Shown here piece by piece: positions 46,983 to 56,413 of a stretch of 64,000 nt of DNA (the stretch's first letter is position 1; each line of letters begins with the position of its first letter). This DNA comes from DAOVXM01 sp963746255. GTDB taxonomy: Bacteria > Chloroflexota > Anaerolineae > Anaerolineales > UBA4823. The DNA lies in assembly GCA_963746255.1 (NCBI GenBank), contig CAVVAJ010000009.1, positions 682,001-746,000 of the forward strand, written 5' to 3'. The notes beneath the pieces were generated by a model, which was given only the letters and a program-made list of their open reading frames with translations, was not told the DNA's origin and ran no database searches. Both the position numbers and the translations under genes were made by a program.

Positions 46983-48358
46983 GATGGGAACATCTTTCCC
47001 TGGTTGGATAGTCCATGAGGGTCTACACTTCGGTGAATGTCATGCAGCACGTCCAAATCTACTTCACTGAACATCACCGGCATGTAGGCACGTTTTTCCA
47101 TCCCAATACCGTGTTCGCCGGTGATCGATCCCTCAAAGTCGACGCACAATTGGAGGATGTCACCCGCTAGCTGTTCAGCCTTATCGAGAGCACCCGGAGT
47201 ACGGCCATCAAACAAGATCAATGGGTGCAGGTTTCCATCCCCGGCGTGGAATACATTAGCTACCAGAAGCTCGTATTTCCCTCCTAATCGCTGGATTTCC
47301 AGCAACGCCTCACTCAATCGGCTGCGCGGCACAACCCCATCCTGCACAATGTAATCCGGGCTAAGCCTGCCGACGGCTGAGAAAGCGCTCTTGCGGCCCT
47401 TCCAAATCTGCAGGCGCTCTGCTGCGTCCTGTGCGACAACCACCTGGTAGGCTTCCGAGGCATGGATGATACGCATCAGCTCGACAAAGTCATGCGCGAC
47501 GCTCGCCGCTTCCCCATCCAGCTCAACGATTAATAACCCTTCACAATCCAACGGGTAACCAGCCTGTACTGCGGCTTCAGCCGCCTGGATGGCCAGGTTG
47601 TCCATGATCTCCAACGCAGCGGGGACTAATCCCGAGGCGACGATCTCAGATACAACCTCGCCGGCAGCAGCTAAGGAGTGGTAAGCCGCCAGCACGGTCT
47701 GGGAAGCTTCCGGTTTGGGAAGCAAGCGCAGCGTGGCTTGCAAAGCGACACCGAAGAGTCCTTCCGAACCGACATACAACCCCACAAAATCCGGCCCGAT
47801 GCTTTCAACACTTTCGTCTCCCAGATCCACAACTTCTCCATCCGGCAAGACGACCCGCAAGCTTAATATGTGGTTGCTGGTCATGCCATATTTCAAACAA
47901 TGCGCGCCACCCGAATTAAACGCTATGTTCCCACCTATTGTGCAGATGGGTTGACTGGAAGGGTCGGGGGCGTAATGCAAACCATAGGGTGCGGCAGCTT
48001 TGCTCACCTCTAGATTAATCACTCCTGTCTCAACAATCGCGAACCGTTCTTCAGGATCGATCTTGATGATCCGGTTCAGACGGTTCAAAGCGATCACTAC
48101 GCCACCGGGTACAGGTAGAGAACCACCCGAAAGACTGGTGCCCGATCCGCGCGCAACGAAAGGTACACCGAGTCCATGGCATATGCGCACGGTTTCGATC
48201 ACCTCATCCTGAGTCTCCGCTAAGACGACAGCTACCGGTCGTTCCCGGTAGGAAGTCAATGCATCCGATTCATATGGCGCCAACTGGGCTGGATTGGTGA
48301 GCAGCCGTTCGGCAGGATAAATCGCACTCAACCTTTCGCGCAGTTTATCCATTTTCAT
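46979..48358 (-). CDS. glcD: Glycolate oxidase catalytic subunit
   Basis: About 459 residues with an FAD-binding 4 domain (VARGSGTSLSGGSLPVPGG near 91, GGNIAFNSGGAHCLKYG near 142) and a FAD-oxidase C domain ending in GEHGIGMEKR near 417. With GlcE and GlcF it oxidises glycolate to glyoxylate; D-lactate is a possible alternative substrate in this family. The ATG at 48358 has CCGGAG 6 bases upstream and is preferred to one at 48385. It overlaps the upstream gene by 14 bases. Confidence 0.93.
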   Translation of the reverse strand: MKMDKLRERLSAIYPAERLLTNPAQLAPYESDALTSYRERPVAVVLAETQDEVIETVRICHGLGVPFVARGSGTSLSGGSLPVPGGVVIALNRLNRIIKIDPEERFAIVETGVINLEVSKAAAPYGLHYAPDPSSQPICTIGGNIAFNSGGAHCLKYGMTSNHILSLRVVLPDGEVVDLGDESVESIGPDFVGLYVGSEGLFGVALQATLRLLPKPEASQTVLAAYHSLAAAGEVVSEIVASGLVPAALEIMDNLAIQAAEAAVQAGYPLDCEGLLIVELDGEAASVAHDFVELMRIIHASEAYQVVVAQDAAERLQIWKGRKSAFSAVGRLSPDYIVQDGVVPRSRLSEALLEIQRLGGKYELLVANVFHAGDGNLHPLILFDGRTPGALDKAEQLAGDILQLCVDFEGSITGEHGIGMEKRAYMPVMFSEVDLDVLHDIHRSVDPHGLSNQGKMFPS

Positions 48359-48995
48359 ACTGCGCTCCGGGTTTAAGAGTGGCATCCTCGGTGGCGACCC
48401 GGATTTGGATATCCCGCAATCCCCGATAAGTTTGGATCCGAAGCGTCACTTCGTAGCCAAAATATCGCGCCACTTCAACTGATGCATATGCTTCTCCCAA
48501 CATCTTATTGAGTCCGCTGAGCGCGCCCTCCAGCCATTCAAGATCAGCCAATGTTGGGGCATGCAAGTCCGGTCCGGGAGCACCGACACGCGTTATCACC
48601 GGGTATGCAGCCTCATTAGCGATTGGCCAGCTATTCTCTTTGATTGTTGCGGCATCTTCTTCCGCCAGGTAGTGGATCGGGTCAAAAGAGAGCGCCAACC
48701 AACTGATCTGGTCAAAGCCGTCCAGAGGGGTGCGGGCGTCGTAAACACGCTGGATATCACCCCGGCTGTCATAGATGGAAAGACCAAACGCTTGCCCGGC
48801 AGAGCCCATTACGACGACAACACGGCTTTGTACACTTGTTGGATAACTGATCTCGATTGGAAGGTCTGAATTGAAGCTTTGCCAAGGGGAAAGTCGAAAA
48901 AAATCGGCTGCCAACCTGAATAGTGAGCCTAAGAGCTGGTTGGATACACCAGGTACAGCAGTCAAACTGGGGGAGTTAAAAAACACATCATTCAT
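48345..48995 (-). CDS. DUF7309-like hypothetical protein
   Basis: A 216-residue soluble protein. The segment LLGSLFRLAADFFRLSPWQSF followed by VVVVMGSAGQAFGLSIYDS near 60 resembles the DUF7309 family of unknown function. The fold probably comprises a beta sheet with paired helices. It is the first gene of the glc operon and overlaps glcD by 14 bases, so it may be a fitting factor or simply co-transcribed. No Shine-Dalgarno is evident; TAGAAT lies 17 bases upstream of the ATG. Confidence 0.68.
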   Translation of the reverse strand: MNDVFFNSPSLTAVPGVSNQLLGSLFRLAADFFRLSPWQSFNSDLPIEISYPTSVQSRVVVVMGSAGQAFGLSIYDSRGDIQRVYDARTPLDGFDQISWLALSFDPIHYLAEEDAATIKENSWPIANEAAYPVITRVGAPGPDLHAPTLADLEWLEGALSGLNKMLGEAYASVEVARYFGYEVTLRIQTYRGLRDIQIRVATEDATLKPGAQYENG

Positions 48996-49164
48996 GGTAC
49001 GCCGGGATGATATTCTATTAATTATGTTTTATTACATGTTGAACCTATCAATATCTGCGTCATATTAAGCTGGCCGGCAGGGAACATGGCCACAATCTGT
49101 ATAAGATTATACATCGCTTGGGGATTGGAGCTCACCGTCTCAAGCACTTGCTAACGATGATCCC

Positions 49165-49908
49165 TCACTGTCTAAAGTAGTGGAATCCTTTCCCCAGCAT
49201 AATCGCGTCAATGAAACGCCGCATCTGCTCATAATGCGAGCCCTTCCAGTATATCTGATCGCAATCTGGGCAGCGGTGAAAATCAAAGAAATAGCGTTTC
49301 GTGAGTGGTTCAAGACGGTCCAAAACCTGCTCCTTACTCACTTCTTCCAGCGATCCATTGCAGTGCATGCAGCGGCTGAAAGGCACTACCCGTGAATACA
49401 AATTATAGCGGGTTGCCACTTCACGGAGCTGTTCACGCGGCATTTTGCTTCTCATCCAATAGCCCTGTTCGATAATACTGCGCATGAGTAGTCGACGATC
49501 CCGAGTGAGCAAGATGCGCCCATCTCGCGAAGCGATAGCCGCTAATTCGCCGTCTTCATAGTCATTGCGGTATTCGGCATCTACGCCCAACATGCGCAGA
49601 TAGGCAGCTAATTGTCCTAGATGGTTATCTAGGACAAAGCGCATGGGTAGGTCCTGATCTCCAAGAAAGTCCCCCGGTTGGAAGGGATAGACCTGCACGA
49701 AGTCGCCATCCTGTACTAGGTACTTAAAACTAACCTGCACCTGATTCACCTCGATCCGCTTGATCTCAACATGCGGTACGCCTAAGGACTCGACCAGGTG
49801 TTTGACCGATTGGCGCCCTTGAAAAGCGCAAACGACATCCTGTGCTGCAGATCGAGCTGCTAAGAAAACCTCAAGCCCATTGTGAAATATAAATATGGCC
49901 TGCTTCAC
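49165..49908 (-). CDS. Mut7-C RNase domain protein
   Basis: A 247-residue protein. Residues 1-80 form a ubiquitin-like Mut7-C-associated domain (KHLVESLGVPHVEIKRIEVN). Residues 85-240 are a Mut7-C domain of the PIN-like nuclease fold with LGQLAAYLRMLGVDAEYRND and RILLTRDRRLL, plus a zinc ribbon formed by CMHC near 188 and CPDC near 219. Family members are predicted RNases. The GTG start overlaps the stop of the upstream hydrolase (GTGA) and has GGAG 5 bases before it. Confidence 0.9.
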   Translation of the reverse strand: MKQAIFIFHNGLEVFLAARSAAQDVVCAFQGRQSVKHLVESLGVPHVEIKRIEVNQVQVSFKYLVQDGDFVQVYPFQPGDFLGDQDLPMRFVLDNHLGQLAAYLRMLGVDAEYRNDYEDGELAAIASRDGRILLTRDRRLLMRSIIEQGYWMRSKMPREQLREVATRYNLYSRVVPFSRCMHCNGSLEEVSKEQVLDRLEPLTKRYFFDFHRCPDCDQIYWKGSHYEQMRRFIDAIMLGKGFHYFRQ

Positions 49909-50387
49909 TGGTACTCCAATAGTTTATTCCATTCCAAGCTTTGGGCAGTGCGATACAGCCCGTGGTCATCTTGCACTACGTTGAACACCAAGTTAAGGAA
50001 CACACTCTGGGCAATGTCCTGTACGTTTTTCAAAGGTATGATTTCATCATCAGTTCCATGGTAAATCACGACCGGTACCTGAATTGGCTGCCAAGATGCC
50101 TCCGCAAAGTCAGGCCAGATCAGCGCCGGGGCCAGCAGCACCAATTTTGCGAATTGTGCGGGTTTCTCACACCCTGCGAGCGCCGCCATCAGACCACCAA
50201 AACTGGATCCAACCAACGTCCAGCTATCCTGATCCCCGATAATCTTGTATAGTTTCTCCATACGCGCTTCCAAACTGCCGCGGAAATCCGGGATAAGCAT
50301 CTCGGGGAAGCTCCCCCGCAGCAGTTGCGCTTTGAACCCCTGGCTGCTGCCTTCAAGCCCGTGGATGAACATCAACCTATTAGTCAT
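49905..50387 (-). CDS. Small alpha/beta hydrolase
   Basis: A 160-residue compact alpha/beta hydrolase. The nucleophile elbow GSSFGG holds Ser near residue 61, the acid lies in HGTDDEIIP near 112 and the His in DDHGLY near 140. The size and HGLEGSSQGF start fit the YqiA/UPF0227 group of esterase-like proteins. An upstream TTG at 50396 is an alternative start. It overlaps the Mut7-C gene by 4 bases, so they are probably co-translated. Confidence 0.82.
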   Translation of the reverse strand: MTNRLMFIHGLEGSSQGFKAQLLRGSFPEMLIPDFRGSLEARMEKLYKIIGDQDSWTLVGSSFGGLMAALAGCEKPAQFAKLVLLAPALIWPDFAEASWQPIQVPVVIYHGTDDEIIPLKNVQDIAQSVFLNLVFNVVQDDHGLYRTAQSLEWNKLLEYQ

Positions 50388-50542
50388 GCTGCTCAATCTC
50401 TAATATTCGATACTAGGGGACAGTTCGACAACACAGTGCACATACCGATCCAATCATTGATCTCGTACTCAACCCGATCCCTCCAGGCCACTAATAGTAT
50501 ATCGATAGGGGCCACCAAACTGCATCTACCCAGTTAAATGCC

Positions 50543-50920
50543 CTAATTCTCCGCTTCCTCTGATCGTGAAATTAAATCGCTCAAACCAATCGTCATCCGG
50601 AAGAGTACCCAAACTCCGATGATAATCCAAAAGACGATTTGGACAGCCTGGGGTAGAATTGCGTACGCGGTCAGGATATTTGCATCCACAATTCGTAACA
50701 GTAGTAGAGCTCCAATCAAAGCGCCTGGTAGGTGTCGATGGGGAGATTACTACCAAAACCGCCACCCCGCCGACCTAACGATTTACACATCAGCCAATCC
50801 GCAACAAAGAGCAATTAACATCAGCCACAAACTACCTATAGACACGATTTCCTTACTGCCTTCCAGCCGTGTATCGGCGTCGGCTGTATGCGCTTGTTGG
50901 GCGTAGTCAATCCTGTTCAC
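50543..50920 (-). pseudogene. Degraded membrane protein gene
   Basis: Three minus-strand frames together look like one small membrane protein. A GTG at 50920 opens a frame with one helix (SLWLMLIALCCGLADV) and then a stop. The far part, ending at TAG 50543, encodes LIGALLLLRIVD and VQIVFWIIIGVWVLF, two further helices, then SEEAEN. Joining the parts needs one or two frame changes around 50740-50810. No family is recognised. Confidence 0.42.
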
Positions 50921-50955
50921 AATCTATAGTATGACCTACTGTGCATACTTGTAGG

Positions 50956-51942
50956 TTATCGTAGAAGATGGCGAGTAAACACATCCAACTCATCCAAACC
51001 TTTGTCGGGTAATGGCACCAAAACAACCGTATTAGCGCCTGCCTCGACGAGACGACGAATAGCTAGTAGCCACTCTTCAGGCGTGCCGGTAATGGCCAAT
51101 TGGTCAATCCAGGCGTCTGGTAGCGCTTCTTCAAGCCGCTCATGGCCCTCGTTTTTCATATATTCATGGACTTGGGGCAAGATACCCATCGGGGCAATCT
51201 GCGCGTCAATTCCACTGGAAGCTATAGCTGATGCGATTAAAGGGCGCAATTGTTGACGAGCTGTGGCTGTCGGTGAGTCAGCGCAGGTTAGGGCAAAAAC
51301 CGTCAAACGGTGTTCGCGGTCAAAGCCAGCTTCCCGTACCCCTCTTGCGATTTGTTCCCGGGCCCACGATACGTATGCTGGAGCCGCAAATTCGGCCAAG
51401 ATTGTGCCATCAGCCACTCGACCGGACAGAGCCAATGATTTTGGACCTCTTACCCCCAGCGCAATTGGGGGAATTTGATCAGGAGGATGCACGAGTTCAA
51501 CCTGGTTTAGCTGAACTTGAGTTCCATTGAACGTTAGCCGCTCCCCGGTGAGCATCTCCCTGATAGTGACAGTCACTTCCTCCAGTGCCTTGAGCTGCGA
51601 TTTAGGAAAGGCGCCAATCTGACGCATCCAACCAGCCATTCCATGACCAAGTCCGGGTAAGAAGCGGCCAGGATAGAGTCGAGCCAATGTGGCAATTTCC
51701 ATCGCCGTAAAGACTGGGTTTCGAACAACAGCTGGCATAATGCCCACCCCCACTTTGATCGAGTCTGTACAGGCCAGGGCAGTTGCAGCTGAGGCGATCC
51801 CACTGGCATAAAAACAGTCTTCAACTACCCAGAGTTCATCAAAGCCGGCTTCTTCGGCCCGACGAGCAAAACTCGGCAGTTTTTCAGGGGCATGTTCACG
51901 TCTAAACATAATCCCCAGGTTGTACTCTTTTCTATTGTTCAT
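50956..51942 (-). CDS. LLM class F420-dependent oxidoreductase
   Basis: A 328-residue TIM-barrel flavin-like oxidoreductase of the luciferase-like superfamily. The pattern ARRAEEAGFDELWVVEDCFY near 25, VGVGIMPAVVRNP near 64 and LARLYPGRFLPGLGHG near 84 matches the F420-dependent branch (Mer-like, methylenetetrahydromethanopterin reductase-related). The true cofactor (F420 or FMN) and substrate are unknown. AAGGG lies before the ATG. Downstream in the same direction is the degraded membrane gene. Confidence 0.87.
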   Translation of the reverse strand: MNNRKEYNLGIMFRREHAPEKLPSFARRAEEAGFDELWVVEDCFYASGIASAATALACTDSIKVGVGIMPAVVRNPVFTAMEIATLARLYPGRFLPGLGHGMAGWMRQIGAFPKSQLKALEEVTVTIREMLTGERLTFNGTQVQLNQVELVHPPDQIPPIALGVRGPKSLALSGRVADGTILAEFAAPAYVSWAREQIARGVREAGFDREHRLTVFALTCADSPTATARQQLRPLIASAIASSGIDAQIAPMGILPQVHEYMKNEGHERLEEALPDAWIDQLAITGTPEEWLLAIRRLVEAGANTVVLVPLPDKGLDELDVFTRHLLR

Positions 51943-52104
51943 TAATGTTATCCCTTTTCATTAAGTTTCGATTTTTTTGGTAAGAACTAAATCTTTTATG
52001 CTGCGTTGACTCTAGCAACAATCAAGGGGGGTATTGTCCTTAGACCTCAGATAATAGCATGCACCATCGCGGTAGGACTGCCAGTTGCCCAACAGCCCCC
52101 GCAC

Positions 52105-52138
52105 AGATCCCGGCGTGCGGAACTACCGCACCGGGCTC
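52105..52138 (-). ncRNA. Group II intron domain V
   Basis: The 34-base hairpin has the AGC catalytic triad in its 5' strand (GAGCCCGGTGCGG) and the matching 3' strand (CCGCACGCCGGG) with a short loop. Domain VI follows from 52104 to 52065 and contains a candidate bulged A near its 3' strand. Confidence 0.8.
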
Positions 52139-52166
52139 TTCAGAAATACTCGCTTCCCGCAGCAGC

Positions 52167-53486
52167 CTACACTGCAGAAGGTATGGCTCTCTTCCGGGGG
52201 CTACCTGCTACCCGTGGTCGTTCGATTTGGTAGTCTTCAATCAGTTCCTTGAAACCCTGCCAATTATAGCTCTTCCGCTGGCTGCGCTGGTTGAGTTGTC
52301 GCCACAGCAACCATAATACCTGCTCGAAGAATTCGTTTAGGCTGGGATAGTTCCCGTGTACGCCATAATAGTTGTAGTAACCTCTCAACTTAGCGTTCAG
52401 TCGGGCAAATAGGTCCCACAGTCTGCGATGCTTGTTCTTCTTGCACCAACGGTTGACATTCTTCAGCGACGCTCTCAATTTCTTCCGGGTTGTCCGCCTT
52501 TTTACATGCGGCTTCTCGGCCAGGTCTTTTCCCCAGCGGAACTCGAACCCAAGGAAATCAAACCGATTCTTTCCCGGCTTTTCTTCCTTGCTGAATCGGA
52601 TCACCCGCGTCTTCTCGGGCGATGTCTCCAGCCCGAACTTCCCCAGGCGTTTCTCCAGCACCTGATAGAAGCGTTCCGCATCTTCCTGATGCTCAAATGC
52701 GCACACGAAATCATCCGCATACCGGATCAGGCACACTTCCCCTCGACAGCGGGGTTTCACCACCTTCTCAAACCACAGATCGAGCACGTAGTGCAGGTAT
52801 ACGTTTGCCAGGATTGGTGAGATAATCCCGCCTTGCGGCGTTCCCGTCACCGGATGGATTACTTCTCCATCCTCCTCCAGTATCCCTGCCTTCAGCCATT
52901 TCTTGATGAGCCACAGCAGCGCCTTGTCATCCACGCGTTCTGCCAGCATCTTCAGCATCCACTCGTGGTCGATGTTATCGAAGAAGCCTTTGATGTCTGC
53001 TTCCACCACGTAGTTGTACTTCCCGAATTGCAGCTTGATCGTCAGCTTGTCCACGGCTTCTAAGGCTCCCGTGTTTGGCCGATAGCCATAACTGCATCTT
53101 AGAAAGTCCTGCTCATAGATCGCTTCCAGTATCCGCTTGACTGCCGCTTGCAGTAGTTTATCCTCCACGGCTGGTATCCCCAGCGGCCTATACTTCCCTT
53201 CCCCCTTTGGGATGTATCGCCTCCGAACCAGTTTCGCCCGGTATCGCTTCTTTTTCAGGTTTTCCACCAGTTTGTGGACGTTCTCTTCAAGGTTCTGCTC
53301 GTACTCTTGGGCGCTAACCTTGTCGACGCCATATGCCGCGTCTTTTCGGATGAAGCGCCATGAATCTATTAGCATTTCCTCGTTGAGCTTCCCGTACAGG
53401 TTGCGAAACCGGTACCCCTTCTGCCTTTCGGCCTTGTTCGCTATGCCCTGCAGTGAGGTTTGCACTGTTCTTTTCTGATCCTTCAT
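52167..53486 (-). CDS. ltrA: Group II intron reverse transcriptase/maturase
   Basis: A 439-residue intron-encoded protein. The RT domain contains YRPLGIPAVEDKLLQ near 98, the TPQGGIISPILANVYL motif near 215 and the catalytic YADD in IRYADDFV near 253. A maturase domain follows from about 320 (FDFLGFEF, LNAKLRGYYNYYG). No HNH endonuclease domain is attached, as in many bacterial lineages that use replication forks for priming. It lies wholly within the intron on the same strand. AAAGGA occurs before the ATG. Confidence 0.93.
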   Translation of the reverse strand: MKDQKRTVQTSLQGIANKAERQKGYRFRNLYGKLNEEMLIDSWRFIRKDAAYGVDKVSAQEYEQNLEENVHKLVENLKKKRYRAKLVRRRYIPKGEGKYRPLGIPAVEDKLLQAAVKRILEAIYEQDFLRCSYGYRPNTGALEAVDKLTIKLQFGKYNYVVEADIKGFFDNIDHEWMLKMLAERVDDKALLWLIKKWLKAGILEEDGEVIHPVTGTPQGGIISPILANVYLHYVLDLWFEKVVKPRCRGEVCLIRYADDFVCAFEHQEDAERFYQVLEKRLGKFGLETSPEKTRVIRFSKEEKPGKNRFDFLGFEFRWGKDLAEKPHVKRRTTRKKLRASLKNVNRWCKKNKHRRLWDLFARLNAKLRGYYNYYGVHGNYPSLNEFFEQVLWLLWRQLNQRSQRKSYNWQGFKELIEDYQIERPRVAGSPRKRAIPSAV

Positions 53487-54043
53487 GTCCAGTCAGTGTT
53501 TCCTTTACAGGCTGCGTATCTCTGTCAGTCCCTTCCCCGTGTGAACGGCCCTACCGTCTCTGAGTACTACGGACTGATCTGTCTCCCGATCGTTTCTGGC
53601 TTCCCTACTTTTCGTTTCGGTTCCGCCTACCTTTTGGCTGTGGTGGACATCTTCCCAATGCACCGCCTTCAGGAACTTTCGGGCATCCCAAGTTCTCGAC
53701 ATTTCTCTCCACACATGCCACGCTCTTCGTGGACCCCGGCAGACCCTCCAGAACCTCACCATATCGGTTCCTTTGTGTTGGCTTCTAGTTCGTTAACACT
53801 ATCGCCATCTGCTTTACAGCGTTTCCGCTGCTATCAATTAACGAGGCTGTATCAAGCTTCCGGGAGTACGGTCTCCCTTATGGCCTACGTGGTTCTCTGT
53901 GTACGCTTCAATTATTTCGTTCGACTTGTTGTTTTTTTTTCCAGTCTCCTCCATAACTGCAACACTCGATATGGGTGGCTGGTTAGGCCTTGCCCAATAG
54001 GGTCTTTCACCCTATAAGAAATGCCAAGCTTTGCTTGGCGCAC

Positions 54044-54276
54044 CAACGGGTTGATCGGCAAAATTCCTAATTTGATATCTCCACATTAACACATCATCCA
54101 TTCGAATATCGAACCTGATTTGGATAAAATCCGTTTTGGGGATCTTATCCTCACCAAAAATTTAGATAATCGACCTTTAGCATATTATCCCTTAAGAATA
54201 CAGGATAAGGGATTACATCGTCCAAGAAATCCGCAGGCAAACGAGCAATGCAACAAGATTCGGTTAAAATCAACGT
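54044..54276. other. Intergenic region before the helicase cluster
   Basis: This 233-base stretch has no reading frame of note. Its right edge carries TAAAAT directly before the start codon of the first helicase gene. The left edge is the intron insertion point. Confidence 0.4.
54265..54276 (+). promoter_or_regulatory. -10 box directly before the helicase-like gene
   Basis: TAAAAT (54265-54270) lies 6 bases before the ATG at 54277, so transcription would start at or near the A of the start codon. No ribosome site exists. The -35 is not recognisable. Confidence 0.45.
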
Positions 54277-56401
54277 ATGGAGTTAATCTCCCTCACGGAC
54301 ACTCAACTAGATACCATAAACGCTGATCTAGATAGCAGGATCTTTCTAGAAGGTCCAGCTAGCTGTGGCAAGACAACTACCGGCGTTGAGCGCATGCTGG
54401 CGCTCATGACTATGGGTGTTCCAGGGAACAAGATCTTGGTGCTGGTACCCCAGCGCACACTGGGGACACCATATTACCAGGCGCTAAGCATGCCCGGTGT
54501 TGTCTCTGGTGGGATGGTTTCTATTTCGACCATCGGCGGCTTGGCAAGAAGGCTGGTTGACCTATTCTGGCCGCTGGTCGCGGAGCAAGCCGGTTTTAAG
54601 CACCCAGATCGAGCGCCCATATTTTTGACCCTCGAGACGGCTCAGTATTTTATGGCCCAGCTGGTGCGCCCTTTGCTGGACAAAGGCTTCTTCGATTCAC
54701 TTACGATCAGCCCGAACCGCCTCTATAGTCAGATCCTAGATAATCTAAACAAATCCGCTGTGGTAGGTTTCCTCCATACCGAGATCGAAGCTCGCTTAAC
54801 TGAGGCCTGGATCGGGGAGAAGAGCCAAACCCGGATTTACGCTGACGCGCAAAGTTGTGCAAACCGCTTCCGTGCGTATTGTTATGAGCACAACCTCTTG
54901 GATTATTCTCTACAGATTGAAGTATTTCGGAACCTGATCGTGAGCGCCCCCATCTGCCAAGAGTATCTGGGAGATTCATTCCAGCACCTGATATACGACA
55001 ATTTAGAAGAAGACGTACCGGTAGCACATGACCTGCTGGCACAGTGGCTGCCCCAATACCAGTCTGCACTACTGATCTACGACCATGCAGCTGGGTACCG
55101 CCGCTTCCTGGGTGCTGACCCGGAGAGCGGCTATGACTTGAAAAAACAATGTGACCAGTTCTGGCTGTTGGAGGATTCCTTTGCGAGCCCACTCGCGATA
55201 AAGGTGTTTGGCGCAGGACTCGCAGAATCGCTGCAGCCAACCCGAGGAGGGGCATTTTGGCAGAACAGCCCAATCGCCCAGGCGATGAGTGATCATATCG
55301 TCTTCCATGATACCCGTTACCACCCACAGATGCTCGATTGGGTCACTGAGCAAATTGCTTATCTGGTGCACGAGAACGCGGTACCGCCCGAGCAAATTGT
55401 GATCTTAGCACCGTTCCTCTCGGACGCCTTACGTTTTTCGCTCATCCAGCGCCTGGCTGGCTGCCAGATCCCCGCACATTCTCACCGCCCATCCCGCTCT
55501 CTGCGCGAGGAACCGGTCACAGAATGCCTGCTCACCTTGGCGATGATCGCCCACCCGGATTGGGGCTACCGGCCATCCCGATTTGATGTCGCTTCCGCCT
55601 TCGTGCAGGTACTTGAAGATCTCGACTTGGTGCGCGCCCGGCTGCTAACCGATATCGTTTACCGGCAGAGTGATGGTCAGCCAATCCTTACGCCATTCGA
55701 GCAGATAAACCCCGAGACCCAAGGGCGGATCACATATCGAGTTGGTGAGTACTATGAGCGCCTGCGCAGCTGGTTAGATGATTACCGGCAATCTACACCG
55801 GCAGAGTTCGATCACTTCCTCGGCCGGCTATTCGGTGAGCAGCTCTCACAACCTGGTTATGGCCTCCACAACGATTTCCAGGCGGGGCAGATTACAGCAA
55901 ACCTCATCGAGTTCAGTCCAAAAGTTCCGCTGGGTGACAGACAACAGCCTTGAAGAGACCGGCATTCCGATCGGTCATGAGTATTTACGCATGGTTCAGG
56001 AAGGTGTGATCGCAGCCCAATACATCCGTGCTTGGGAGGCTGATACAGCCGATTCAGTTTTGATCGCACCTGCCTATACCTACCTGATGCGCAACCACCC
56101 TGTTGACTACCAATTCTGGCTGGATATTGGCAGCCGCGGTTGGTTCGAACGAATTTACCAACCGCTGACCCATCCCTATGTCCTCAGCCGGCATTGGCCG
56201 CGCGGTGAAGTCTGGACGGATGAAGATGAAAACAAGGCTGGTCTTACTTCACTCCAGAATTTGCTGCTCGGATTAACCAACCGCTGCCGGCAGGGGATCT
56301 TTATCGGGATGAGTGAGTTAAACGAACAAGGCTATGAAATGCGCGGCCCGCTATTGTATGCCTTCAACCGGGTGTTGCACCAAATCCAACCCACTAAGTA
56401 A
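54277..56401 (+). CDS. AddB-like helicase-fold protein, with a frameshift
   Basis: Two frames give one 707-residue superfamily-1 helicase-fold protein after removing one base near 55911-55915 (gagttcag). Walker A is GPASCGKTTTG near 26. The motif II region reads HLIYDNLEEDVP near 245, where the usual DE is DN, so the ATPase may be inactive. The second lobe is seen in IVILAPFLSDALRFSLIQRLAG near 375. This resembles the AddB-type pseudo-helicase of double-strand-break enzymes, lacking its C-terminal nuclease; a separate nuclease gene follows two genes later. It heads the cluster, and its start codon directly follows a -10 box. Confidence 0.8.
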
Positions 56402-56413
56402 CTCAATAATTCA

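Larger units (their letters stand above)
52065..54043 (-). mobile_element. Complete group II intron
   Basis: The minus strand begins with GTGCG at 54039-54043, the conserved 5' end of group II introns, and ends with CGAT at 52065-52068. About 550 bases of domains I-III precede the reverse transcriptase gene, and domains V and VI follow it. The total is about 1979 bases. It lies between the LLM gene and the helicase cluster, in non-coding DNA. No duplicated target site is expected for retrohoming. The parts look intact, so it may be active. Confidence 0.85.

Noticed and set aside
53505..53762. An 85-codon minus-strand frame before the intron reverse transcriptase
   Set aside because: It lies in the structured RNA of intron domains I-III and lacks protein-like features.
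52040..54070. Disruption of a gene by the group II intron
   Set aside because: Joining the flanks gives no extended reading frame, so the insertion seems intergenic.
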